DNA of 64,000 nt, taken from contig NZ_CP101657.1 of the NCBI RefSeq assembly GCF_024804185.1, positions 620,001-684,000 of the forward strand, read 5' to 3'. The notes beneath the pieces were generated by a model. That model had not been told where the DNA came from and did no database searches. It worked only from the letters and a program-made list of their open reading frames with translations. The stretch comes from Wolbachia endosymbiont of Aedes albopictus. Lineage in GTDB: Bacteria; Pseudomonadota; Alphaproteobacteria; Rickettsiales; Anaplasmataceae. Shown in pieces: positions 1 to 7,777 of this stretch; position 1 is the stretch's first letter; every line of letters begins with the position of its first letter. Both the position numbers and the translations under genes were made by a program.

Positions 1-1703
1 CGCTTGAAGCTGGAAAAATCTATCTTCGTGGAGCAGTTAGAAGCGTCGAAAAGGAAGAATTTACTATTCCACTAAATACCACAGTGCGTATAGGTGTTTA
101 TTATGTAGAATCTACCATCACAGAACTTGAGGATGAAAATCTTCGTGATCCTGCAGTTGGTACGCGTAATTATCAAGAAGTAGGAGCTGCAAGGCTTAAA
201 GTTTCCACCATTTGGAAGCTCGAAGGTGTTTCTCCACGTTTTTCCACTGATGGAGAATTTTATCCAATTTATAACATTGAAAACGGTGTTCTAATTCAAC
301 ACTCACCGCCACCACAAGCAAACATAGTAACCACAGCTCTTGCTCGTTATGACAAGGAGGCAAATGGTTCCTATGTTGTAAATGGCCTAGAAGTAATGTT
401 TCTGCAAAAGGAAGAGGGCGAAGGAGGAAAAAAAATATTTGTGATTAATGAGAGAAAAGCTCATGTTGACGGCTATGAGATTGAGCTACCTCACAGTATT
501 CGTGTTTCTTTTGATGAAGATCCAGATATAAAATCAGTTGAATCAGAATTTCACACCTTTCAGCCAAATAACCAAAGAGTAATGGAACTTAAAGTTCATG
601 ATTTTCCGGTTAGTGAGATAAAAAGGATAGATATAACTGTTCAAAAAACCATTACCGTTACTCATGCTGGAGCTATTGATCCGATATCTGACTCTGCGGT
701 ACTTGAGATTATTCAAATAAAACAAGGTGATGTAATTTATGAAAACAGTACAGATTACAAACTAAACGCAGGAAATATTGATTGGTCATTGGCAGGGAAA
801 GAACCTGCACCTGGAAGCAGTTACCTGATAACTTATCGCTGTCGTACTCAGGTGAGCCCTGAAGATATAAATGAACAAGGATGTAAAGTAAGGGGAGCAG
901 TTGACAATAGCTTGGTTTTGATTGATTACACCTGGAAAATGCCCCGCTTTGATTTAATTACCATAGATGCAAAAGGAGTAGTAAGAAGAATAAAGGGAAT
1001 TGCCCATCCTTGGAAACCATCAATGCCAAAAGCACCTAGCGGACAACTTTTACTCTGCTACATTCACCAAACGTGGAAAACCGGGGAAAAGGTGAAAGTA
1101 ATGAATAATGCTATCCATGCTGTACCGATGAATGAGCTCGAAGCAATGAAAAGGGGAATAAGCGATCTTTATGCGCTAGTTGCAGAGGAACGTCTACGTA
1201 ATGATGCAAATTCAAGGGATCCGACAGCAAAAAAAGGAGTATTTGTTGATCCATTCTTTGATGATGATATGCGCGATCAAGGTATTACTCAGACTGCAGC
1301 AATTGTAAACAGAGAACTAACTTTGCCGATAGATGTAGAAGTTGCTGACGTCGAAAAGGAGAAAAAACCGTATCTTTTGCCGTATGAACTTGAGCCAGTA
1401 TTGGAGCAGCTTTTACAGACTAAAAGTGAAAAGATCAATCCATATCAGGCATTTGATCCAATACCGGCAAAAGTTACCATGAACAAAAACACCGATCACT
1501 GGACCGAGATAAAGACCAATTGGTCAAGTTCAGTGACAAGAGAATTTAATACTAGAGAAACAACAGAGCTTCTGTCAAGTAGTACGCATGAAGCTGAATT
1601 TATGAGAGAAGCAGTACAAGATTTTGAGATTGAAGGTTTTGAGCGGGGTGAAAGGCTTAAGGAAGTAAAATTTGATGGCATTTCTATTACACCTATAGCA
1701 TAG
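1..1703 (+). CDS. WO phage DUF4815-like baseplate/tail-fibre protein (5' end outside window)
   Basis: The reading frame is open from base 3, and the residues before the first possible GTG at 84 continue the protein smoothly, so the gene starts upstream of the window. About 567 residues are visible. The protein is mainly beta-strand-like with a helical C-terminal part and has no signal peptide or membrane segment. From memory of WO prophages I match it to the DUF4815 family, found beside the baseplate genes of contractile-tail phages; a structural role at the baseplate or fibre is inferred. It is followed after 10 bases by the next tail gene on the same strand, so it belongs to the tail operon. 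The family call is moderately certain and the phage context is strong. Confidence 0.6.
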   Translation, partial: LEAGKIYLRGAVRSVEKEEFTIPLNTTVRIGVYYVESTITELEDENLRDPAVGTRNYQEVGAARLKVSTIWKLEGVSPRFSTDGEFYPIYNIENGVLIQHSPPPQANIVTTALARYDKEANGSYVVNGLEVMFLQKEEGEGGKKIFVINERKAHVDGYEIELPHSIRVSFDEDPDIKSVESEFHTFQPNNQRVMELKVHDFPVSEIKRIDITVQKTITVTHAGAIDPISDSAVLEIIQIKQGDVIYENSTDYKLNAGNIDWSLAGKEPAPGSSYLITYRCRTQVSPEDINEQGCKVRGAVDNSLVLIDYTWKMPRFDLITIDAKGVVRRIKGIAHPWKPSMPKAPSGQLLLCYIHQTWKTGEKVKVMNNAIHAVPMNELEAMKRGISDLYALVAEERLRNDANSRDPTAKKGVFVDPFFDDDMRDQGITQTAAIVNRELTLPIDVEVADVEKEKKPYLLPYELEPVLEQLLQTKSEKINPYQAFDPIPAKVTMNKNTDHWTEIKTNWSSSVTREFNTRETTELLSSSTHEAEFMREAVQDFEIEGFERGERLKEVKFDGISITPIA

Positions 1704-1713
1704 AGGAAAGAAA

Positions 1714-2895
1714 GTGGAAGCTAACAACCAGGGAAAATTAAAGGGAAAAGTGAAAGTACCGGCAAATATTCCAGCAGGTACTAAATTAGTACAGTTTTAC
1801 GGGGATAAAGGAAGTTATGGAGAAGCAACGTATACTGGTAAAAAAACTATTACCATAGAGGAAAGAAGAAGAGTTTTTTCCAGCAAACGTGTTGATCCTT
1901 TAGCACAGACATTTACCTTGGATGAGAGTAGGCATATAGGAGGTGTAGAGTTATGGTTTACAAATAGCGGCAAAAGACGTGTTGTTGTGCAGATTAGGGA
2001 AACAACAGTTGGAGTGCCCTCGCAAACAGTCATTGCTGAAAATTCCATCGAGCCAACTAAGATCAATACTGATGGCACAGCAACACGTATAACTTGGTCA
2101 CCAGTATTTTGCCATGGAGGGCAGGAATATGCAATAGTTTTACTTACCGATGACGGGGAAAATGCGGTCAAAGTAGCAGAACTTGGCAAATATGATGCAG
2201 TAAACAGTAGATGGGTAACCAGTCAACCATATCAAGTAGGAGTATTACTTTCATCAAGCAATGCAAGTACTTGGACTCCACATCAAAATTTAGATTTAAC
2301 GTTTCGATTACTAGCTGCAAAATTTAGCGAAAATTCTCACGTTGTTGATCTGGGCAAAGTTACAGCAAACAATACTTCAGATTTAATTGTTTTGACGAAT
2401 GTGGAAAAAGTAGGCTTTGATACGAATGTAGAATTTATCTTAACAGATGAAGAAGGAAAAGAAAACTTTTTGTCTGATAACTTGCCGCTTGCGCTGCGTG
2501 AAAGACTATCTGGAGAGCTAACAGTAAAGGCAAATTTAAAAGGGTCAAAAGAAAAAAGTCCAGTGCTATATCCTGGGTTACAGCTAGTTCTGGGTAATCT
2601 TTCAGAGTCCGGAGATTATGTAACCAGGAGCATTACCGCAGGAGCTAACACTAAAATTACCATAACGTATGATGCATTAATACCTGGTACTGCAGACGTT
2701 AAAGCATATGTGCAGAAAAGCGTGGAATGGCAATTAGTAGATTTAACAGCAGGAAAACCAATCGGAGAAAATTGGGTAGAGAGGACTCACGTGCTATCAA
2801 ATTTTAATGCCAATGAAACAAGGATAAAATTAGTTTTGAGTGGAACGGTTGTCTATCGTCCAAGAGTGAAAAATTTAAGAGTGATTGTAACATAG
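1714..2895 (+). CDS. WO phage tail-module structural protein, uncharacterised
   Basis: A 393-residue protein with a GTG start, preceded by a GAGGAAAG ribosome binding site. It is rich in short beta-strand-like stretches with many Thr and Val, which suits a fibre or baseplate protein. I see no signal peptide, membrane segment or catalytic motif. It lies between the DUF4815-like gene and a 63-residue gene that starts 2 bases after its stop, so the genes are very probably co-transcribed. The function is inferred only from position in the prophage tail cluster; I do not recognise a named family. Confidence 0.65.
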   Translation: MEANNQGKLKGKVKVPANIPAGTKLVQFYGDKGSYGEATYTGKKTITIEERRRVFSSKRVDPLAQTFTLDESRHIGGVELWFTNSGKRRVVVQIRETTVGVPSQTVIAENSIEPTKINTDGTATRITWSPVFCHGGQEYAIVLLTDDGENAVKVAELGKYDAVNSRWVTSQPYQVGVLLSSSNASTWTPHQNLDLTFRLLAAKFSENSHVVDLGKVTANNTSDLIVLTNVEKVGFDTNVEFILTDEEGKENFLSDNLPLALRERLSGELTVKANLKGSKEKSPVLYPGLQLVLGNLSESGDYVTRSITAGANTKITITYDALIPGTADVKAYVQKSVEWQLVDLTAGKPIGENWVERTHVLSNFNANETRIKLVLSGTVVYRPRVKNLRVIVT

Positions 2896-2897
2896 AA

Positions 2898-3089
2898 ATG
2901 TCAAACCATCAAACCAAACGAGGATATCCTTTGCCGCATCCAGAAAACATTGCAGTAGAAGATGTAGTACGTATACGCAGAGCCATAGAAAGAATAGATG
3001 AGGATATGAGTAAGGGAGATAACAATCTTAAAAAAGCATTTGAACGACTGAATTTTGAAACTTTTTTGAATTTTTGGGGCAATAAATGA
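2898..3089 (+). CDS. small WO phage protein, hypothetical
   Basis: A 63-residue charged, probably helical protein. Its TGA stop overlaps the ATG of the next gene (ATGA), which is typical of translational coupling. It sits in the tail-fibre part of the prophage. I recognise no domain; the tight coupling on both sides is the main reason to call it real. Confidence 0.6.
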   Translation: MSNHQTKRGYPLPHPENIAVEDVVRIRRAIERIDEDMSKGDNNLKKAFERLNFETFLNFWGNK

Positions 3090-4306
3090 GCATTACTAAA
3101 GAAGTAATAGATGCTTTAAACCAAAGGATTAAAGATTTAGCAGCAGGTAGCACACCTGATCAATTGGCATATCTTGCTAAAGCATTGGAGTCAATAGTAG
3201 ATAAGAGTGCAGTGTCTGAAATTGTGCAGATGACAGATGGAAAGTTAAAAGAACTTCTAAGTAGCGCAAGATCGCACTTGAATGATATAAACACCAACAA
3301 GACAAATTCAATATCAGAGATAACTGCAACAAAGACAGAATCTGTCAACGAAATCAATACGCTTAGGACTAATTCCTTAGATGCCTTAAAAGAGTCATCA
3401 GATTCACATATATCGCTACTTGATACTCGAAAAAATACCAATATTGCGGCAATTAATAGTACTGGAGCAGATCAGTTAAATAATTTAAAGGGTTTGGTAA
3501 GCAATTTTGAATCCATAAACAATGTACCAACTGGCTCATCAATTATAGGAGAAATAGAAACTCGAGATGAACAATTAAAAGCATCTCTGATAGATGAGAT
3601 AAAAACTCGAGATGAACAATTAAAAAATACTTTTGAAATTATTAGTGACCCGGAAATATTATTAAAAACCATAAACGACAATAATCTAGAAACTTGGCTG
3701 AGTAACACTGATAATCAAAGAAAGTTTAATAAAATGCTAAGTAATGCAAATGCCGTGCTGAATATAACAGGCCACTCTTCAACATTAGATAAATTAGTTG
3801 GGAGTTCACTAGCAATACAGGCATTAATAAAAAGTAACGTTGCATTAAGTATTATAGCTAACACAACAGCTATTAATGTATTGGTGAACTTGGGTAGCAT
3901 GTTAGCGAACTCAGGCGCAGCATTGCACATTATTATTCAGTCAGAAGTAGCATGTAGCACGATTGAGAATAATATTCAAAACTACCGTTCAACAGTAGTA
4001 AGTACTCTAGAAGCTTCATCATCGCTATTTAGAAAACAAACTGGAATAAAAGTGGGAGATGGTGCAACAAGCACTAGGGAAAGTGGCAGAGGTAGTGCTA
4101 CAATTTATGTTCCAGTTTCCTGCCAGGATGATGGAGATACAGATTTTAGTGTAAATTCTTTGCTTACAGGAAATAGGCTTGCTTATATTGCTAGGCACAG
4201 CGGTGAAACAAGTGTCAGTTCTGGAATTGCTTTACGAGGTGTTCAGGTTAGTGGAACAAATGGATCAGTAGGTGAAGTTACTTTTGACGTCTACACAGCT
4301 ATATAA
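3086..4306 (+). CDS. putative WO phage tail fibre protein
   Basis: A 406-residue protein. Residues about 60 to 130 contain a run of Asn/Thr/Ser-rich heptad-like helices with recurring TNS, INT and LDT patterns, suggesting a trimeric coiled-coil stalk. The motif EIxTRDEQLK is repeated at about residues 154 and 171. The C-terminal 80 residues look globular and beta-rich. This layout of coiled stalk and beta tip is common in fibre proteins, and the next gene resembles a fibre-assembly partner. Function is inferred from architecture and position. Confidence 0.6.
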   Translation: MSITKEVIDALNQRIKDLAAGSTPDQLAYLAKALESIVDKSAVSEIVQMTDGKLKELLSSARSHLNDINTNKTNSISEITATKTESVNEINTLRTNSLDALKESSDSHISLLDTRKNTNIAAINSTGADQLNNLKGLVSNFESINNVPTGSSIIGEIETRDEQLKASLIDEIKTRDEQLKNTFEIISDPEILLKTINDNNLETWLSNTDNQRKFNKMLSNANAVLNITGHSSTLDKLVGSSLAIQALIKSNVALSIIANTTAINVLVNLGSMLANSGAALHIIIQSEVACSTIENNIQNYRSTVVSTLEASSSLFRKQTGIKVGDGATSTRESGRGSATIYVPVSCQDDGDTDFSVNSLLTGNRLAYIARHSGETSVSSGIALRGVQVSGTNGSVGEVTFDVYTAI

Positions 4307-4325
4307 AAAACTTATGGAAAAAATT

Positions 4326-4895
4326 ATGCCAATTTACATACGATTTGAGAACAACAAACAAGTTGAAACAACAGTGCTTGAAAATAAGCCAGGAGGTGAA
4401 AAATGGTATGAAGCGCCAGAAAATTTTGATTGGCAAAAGAGTTATTGTTTAACAGAAGGAGGGAAAATTGTTGAGAGGAATCAAGAAGATATTGAGCTGG
4501 AATTACTGGAAAATGCGAAACTTTCTGCACTTTCTAGTCTTCGTGCTTATTATGATAACTATACTCACCAATACGCAGGAGCTTCTCATCAGAAGTCTAA
4601 ATCGTATGAAATACAAGCAAAAGCCGCAGCGAACATTTTAGCAGCACCAGAATCGATAGATGAAAAAGATGCAGAAATTATAGAGCCATTGGCAAAAGTC
4701 CGGGAAATTTCAACAGTCCAAATGGCTGAATTAATTCAGGAAAAAGCCAAAAAAGCAGTAAAAGCAATAATCAAATGCGAAGAACTTGAAGATTTAGCCA
4801 AGAAGAAAATTAAGGAAATCAAGGATAGAGAAGAATTACAGAGTTTTCTTAATAACTTTAAAGAACAGGTGAAGAATTCTTTAGCAAATTTATAA
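4326..4895 (+). CDS. putative tail fibre assembly-like protein
   Basis: I chose the ATG at 4326 (189 residues, beginning MPIYIRF); an upstream in-frame ATG at 4272 lies inside the previous gene. The N-terminal 60 residues have a small beta-domain look with Trp and Tyr, as in phage fibre-assembly proteins. The rest is Lys/Glu/Ala-rich helix and probably coiled coil. It directly follows the putative fibre gene and precedes the sheath gene. The assembly role is inferred and not shown by any catalytic or binding motif. Confidence 0.55.
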   Translation: MPIYIRFENNKQVETTVLENKPGGEKWYEAPENFDWQKSYCLTEGGKIVERNQEDIELELLENAKLSALSSLRAYYDNYTHQYAGASHQKSKSYEIQAKAAANILAAPESIDEKDAEIIEPLAKVREISTVQMAELIQEKAKKAVKAIIKCEELEDLAKKKIKEIKDREELQSFLNNFKEQVKNSLANL

Positions 4896-4942
4896 TAGCT
4901 ATTAACATAGCAGATCTTTAATAAAATTCTTTAATCAATTAT

Positions 4943-6118
4943 ATGACAGAACAGTTTTTACACGGGGTAAATGTTATAGAGGTTACCTCTGGTGCAAGAA
5001 CAGTACGCACAGCTAAATCATCGGTAATTGGCGTAATTGGTACTGCACCTGATGCTGACGAGCAAAAATTTCCACTAAATAAACCAGTATTAATAGCAGG
5101 AAGTTTAAAGGAAGCAGCAAAACTGGGAAAGAAAGGAACTTTGCCTTCTGCAATAGATGGAATATTTTCCCAGGTTGGTGCAACAGTAGTAGTTATTCGA
5201 GTTGAAGAAAGTGAAAACAGCGATCCAAAGCTTAAAGAAAGTGAAACTATTCAAAATATAATTGGTGGAGTTAACGAAGAAACTGGAGAATATCAGGGAA
5301 TTCAAGCGTTCTTAAGCAGTGAAAGCATAGTACATGTTGCGCCAAGAATACTAATTGCACCTCAGTTTACTCATCAATTATCTGGAGATGCTGGAAATCC
5401 AGTGGTTGCAGCATTAATTCCTATAGCAGAAAAGCTGAGAAGCATAATAGTAGCAGATGGTCCAAATACCAATGATGAAGAAGCAATAAAATGGAGAAAA
5501 AGTGTAGGCAGTAGCAGAGTTTACGTAGTTGATCCATGGGTTAAAGTTTTTGAAGGGGAGGAAAAACCGCCAAGCCCATTTGTAGCCGGTTTAATAGCCA
5601 AAGTAGATAGTGAACAAGGATTCTGGCAATCACCTTCAAATAAAGAGATAAATGGTATTGTTGGGACAAGTAGGGCTATTGATTTTACCTTAGGTGATAC
5701 AAGTTGTAGAGCAAACTACTTAAATGAAAATGAAGTAACAACGATAATCCACCAAAATGGCTACAGACTATGGGGAAATAGAACATGTTCAAACGATGAA
5801 GGATGGGCTTTTTTGTCAGTAAGGCGTACTGCAGATCTAATCAATGATAGTCTACTGCGAGCTCATTTATGGGCAGTTGATCGAAACATTACCAAAACTT
5901 ATATAGATGATGTGATTGAGGGGGTGAATTCTTATCTTGCGCATTTGAAAGCACAGGGGGCAATTACCAGTGGAAGATGTTATGAAACTCCAGAGCTCAA
6001 CACCCCAGCAAACATTGCAAGCGGGAAAGTGTATTTTGACTTTGAATTTAATACATCTTATCCAGCCGAACACGTTACTTTTAGATCTCATTTAGCAAAT
6101 ACTTTAAAAGGCTTCTAA
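4943..6118 (+). CDS. phage contractile tail sheath protein (P2 gpFI-like)
   Basis: A 391-residue protein with the hallmarks of P2-type tail sheath: an N-terminal region beginning with the FLHGVNVIEV type strand, then VIGVIGTAP and a hypervariable insertion, the APQFTH strand segment at about residue 140, and a conserved C-terminal half with the GYRLWGNRT motif near residue 270 and a terminal FDFEFNTSYPAEH segment. The length matches the family. The protein forms the contractile outer tube of the tail. It is followed 30 bases later by the tail tube gene, the standard order for this pair. Confidence 0.93.
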   Translation: MTEQFLHGVNVIEVTSGARTVRTAKSSVIGVIGTAPDADEQKFPLNKPVLIAGSLKEAAKLGKKGTLPSAIDGIFSQVGATVVVIRVEESENSDPKLKESETIQNIIGGVNEETGEYQGIQAFLSSESIVHVAPRILIAPQFTHQLSGDAGNPVVAALIPIAEKLRSIIVADGPNTNDEEAIKWRKSVGSSRVYVVDPWVKVFEGEEKPPSPFVAGLIAKVDSEQGFWQSPSNKEINGIVGTSRAIDFTLGDTSCRANYLNENEVTTIIHQNGYRLWGNRTCSNDEGWAFLSVRRTADLINDSLLRAHLWAVDRNITKTYIDDVIEGVNSYLAHLKAQGAITSGRCYETPELNTPANIASGKVYFDFEFNTSYPAEHVTFRSHLANTLKGF

Positions 6119-6148
6119 ACAAAATTCAACAAATAAACGAGGAGAAAA

Positions 6149-6655
6149 ATGCTGCCAAAAATCTTAAAGAATTTTAACGTATTCGTAGATGGTAGGGGTT
6201 ATGCAGGAAAAATAGATGAAGTAACCTTGCCAAAACTTACCATAAAAACCGAAGAATACCGAGCTGGTGGTATGGATATTCCTATAAGCGTTGACATGGG
6301 AATGGAGAAGCTTGAAGCTGATTTTACTTTTTCTGAATATGATACAGAGCTATTTAGACTTTTTGGTTTAATAAATGGGAATTCAGTATCTCTGACGCTA
6401 AGAGGCGGATTACAAGGCAGTGGAAGTAATGATATTGAAGGAGTAATTATCAACCTTAGGGGCATATTCAGAGAATTTGATTTTGGTAGCTGGAAACCTG
6501 CTGAAAAAGCAACCCTAAAGTGTTCCTTAGCTGCGCATTATTATAAACTTACTATCGGTGCTAGAGAACTTATCGAAATCGATGCTGAGAATATGATTCG
6601 AAAGATAAATGGTGTTGATCAGATGGCTTTGTTACAAACGATTTTAGGAATCTGA
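6149..6655 (+). CDS. phage major tail tube protein (P2 gpFII-like)
   Basis: A 168-residue protein with a GAGGAGAAA ribosome binding site directly before its ATG. The opening MLPKILKNFNVFVDG, the YRAGGMDIPI segment and the C-terminal EIDAENMIRKINGVD are typical of the P2 FII tail tube family, and the length fits. Hexamers of this protein form the inner tube inside the sheath. It is the last gene before the toxin-antitoxin cassette that interrupts the tail operon. Confidence 0.92.
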   Translation: MLPKILKNFNVFVDGRGYAGKIDEVTLPKLTIKTEEYRAGGMDIPISVDMGMEKLEADFTFSEYDTELFRLFGLINGNSVSLTLRGGLQGSGSNDIEGVIINLRGIFREFDFGSWKPAEKATLKCSLAAHYYKLTIGARELIEIDAENMIRKINGVDQMALLQTILGI

Positions 6656-6665
6656 TATAGTTTAC

Positions 6666-6695
6666 ATATTTTTTTTATTGAAAAATTTAGAGAAA
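6666..6695 (+). repeat. left direct repeat of the toxin-antitoxin cassette
   Basis: An AT-rich stretch, ATATTTTTTTT then ATTGAAAAATTTAGAGAAA, that recurs with small differences just after the toxin gene at 7251-7280. The two copies bracket the relB/relE-like cassette, and a shorter version precedes the ankyrin gene at 11661. The left copy also contains the -35 box of the cassette promoter. Confidence 0.6.
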
Positions 6696-6706
6696 TGTTG
6701 TATAAT
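6678..6706 (+). promoter_or_regulatory. sigma70-type promoter of the toxin-antitoxin cassette
   Basis: TTGAAA at 6678-6683, a 17-base spacer, then a perfect TATAAT at 6701-6706. The expected transcript start is near 6713, about 20 bases before the antitoxin ATG at 6733. An own promoter inside a tail operon suits a self-regulated addiction cassette or moron. Confidence 0.75.
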
Positions 6707-6732
6707 TATTGTGGTATATTTTGGTAAAACAT

Positions 6733-6954
6733 ATGGCAGATTCAAGAATTAGTATAACTTTTGATCCAAAAATTTCACATAATCTTATTAAGTTAGCTGA
6801 AATCACCAAAGAATCCGTTCAAGAACTAGCAAAAAGGTTAGTTGTAGAAGGAATCGAGTGTGAGATAGATGAAATTGCAGTTGCTGACATTGTTAAGGAA
6901 TGTACTGCTCCAGGTGCAGAAACAATCGATTATGAGGACTTCAAACGGGGGTAG
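6733..6954 (+). CDS. RelB-like antitoxin of a prophage toxin-antitoxin pair
   Basis: A 73-residue protein from the ATG at 6733; an upstream in-frame TTG at 6709 overlaps the promoter and is unlikely. It starts with a short strand (RISITFDP) followed by helices, the ribbon-helix-helix arrangement of RelB/DUF6290-type antitoxins that repress their own promoter and neutralise the toxin. The acidic C-terminus (GAETIDYEDFKRG) is the usual toxin-wrapping tail. It is followed in the same frame by a RelE/ParE-like toxin. The pair sits between the tail tube and tail chaperone genes. Confidence 0.75.
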   Translation: MADSRISITFDPKISHNLIKLAEITKESVQELAKRLVVEGIECEIDEIAVADIVKECTAPGAETIDYEDFKRG

Positions 6955-7248
6955 AGTATCTACAAAATTGAGCTTTCAAAGAGGTACATTAAAGACTTTC
7001 CAGCTTTACCGGAAGAAATAAAATTTAACATTGAAGAAGCTATAGAAAAGGAGCTTAAGATTAACCCCAACAAAGCTGGTAAACCGTTACGTGGTAAATT
7101 ACTAGGGTTTAGAAGGTTAAGTTTCGATAAATATCGTCTTATCTATCATGTGAATACTTCAAAACGCAAAGTACTTATCATCACAATAGGACATAGAGAT
7201 AACGTTTACAAGCAGACAGGATTGTTAAATCTACGATCAAAACTTTAA
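6955..7248 (+). CDS. RelE/ParE-family toxin reading frame without a standard start codon
   Basis: The frame directly after the antitoxin TAG encodes about 97 residues with clear RelE/ParE features: KIELSKRYIKDF at the N-terminus, a central KPLRGKLLGFRRL strand and KYRLIYHV followed by the C-terminal IITIGHRDNVY. Family members of this type are mRNA endonucleases or gyrase inhibitors. There is no ATG, GTG or TTG before the conserved N-terminus; the codons after TAG are AGT ATC TAC AAA ATT. The toxin could start at ATC or ATT, be made by stop read-through as an antitoxin-toxin fusion, or have lost its start. The coding content is otherwise intact with no internal stop. Confidence 0.7.
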   Translation, partial: SIYKIELSKRYIKDFPALPEEIKFNIEEAIEKELKINPNKAGKPLRGKLLGFRRLSFDKYRLIYHVNTSKRKVLIITIGHRDNVYKQTGLLNLRSKL

Positions 7249-7250
7249 AT

Positions 7251-7280
7251 ATATTTTTTATTGAAAAAACTTAGAAAAAG
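7251..7280 (+). repeat. right direct repeat of the toxin-antitoxin cassette
   Basis: Imperfect copy of the repeat at 6666-6695 (ATATTTTTTATTG then AAAAAACTTAGAAAA). It begins 3 bases after the toxin stop. It is followed by about 110 bases without a gene before the tail assembly chaperone gene. Confidence 0.6.
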
Positions 7281-7391
7281 GGTGTTGCCATTCCAATAAA
7301 ACACAAAGCTATAGGACCATAATCACAATAAAGAAATTAGTTATGTAAAAGCCGATACAGACTTTTATTTAATTAATTTTTAAGGAGAAAC

Positions 7392-7649
7392 ATGAAAACA
7401 GTAAAACTTGATAACCCAATAACAGTGGAAGGAATTGAGGTTTCGGAATTAACTTTTAGACCAGTCAAAGTGAGGGATTGCCTTGCGATGGAACGTACTG
7501 GTGGTAGTGATTTTGAAAAAGAAGTTGGATTAATAGCAAACCTTGCATCTGTGACAAAAGAAACAATTTGGGAGTTATATTTTGCAGACTACATGAAAAT
7601 ACAGGAAGCGTTGAAGGATTTTTTTCCATCGGTTACACAAAGGACTTAA
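7392..7649 (+). CDS. phage tail assembly chaperone (gpE-like)
   Basis: An 85-residue protein with a strong AAGGAG ribosome binding site before its ATG. The VKLDNPITVEGIEVSELTFR opening and the VRDCLAMER segment match the tail assembly chaperone family of P2-like phages, which bind the tape measure protein during tail assembly. Its 3' end contains seven consecutive T residues at 7619-7625 in the correct phase for a -1 ribosomal frameshift, giving access to the overlapping frame below. It is the first gene after the toxin-antitoxin cassette and precedes the tape measure gene, as expected. Confidence 0.8.
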   Translation: MKTVKLDNPITVEGIEVSELTFRPVKVRDCLAMERTGGSDFEKEVGLIANLASVTKETIWELYFADYMKIQEALKDFFPSVTQRT

Positions 7650-7777
7650 GGCTAAATGTACTAATGCTCAGCTCTGTCATAGGTGGCGGGATTGAGCAGG
7701 TACTTGAAATAGAAATAAACGAATTTATTTTGTGGGTAAAAGCAGCAGGAGAATTTAAATGTCAACATTATCAGTAA
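7619..7777 (+). CDS. gpE' extension frame of the tail assembly chaperone, reached by -1 frameshift
   Basis: The -1 frame from the T7 tract to the TAA at 7775-7777 encodes about 52 residues (SIGYTKDLRL, then LMLSSVIGGGIEQVL and INEFILWVKAAGEF) and has no good start and ribosome binding site of its own. It overlaps the tape measure ATG at 7759. In P2 and many tailed phages the chaperone is made in a short form and in a longer form by -1 slippage at a heptamer at this place, and this frame has the position and size of that extension. The slippage is inferred from layout and known phage biology. Confidence 0.7.
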   Translation, partial: FFSIGYTKDLRLNVLMLSSVIGGGIEQVLEIEINEFILWVKAAGEFKCQHYQ

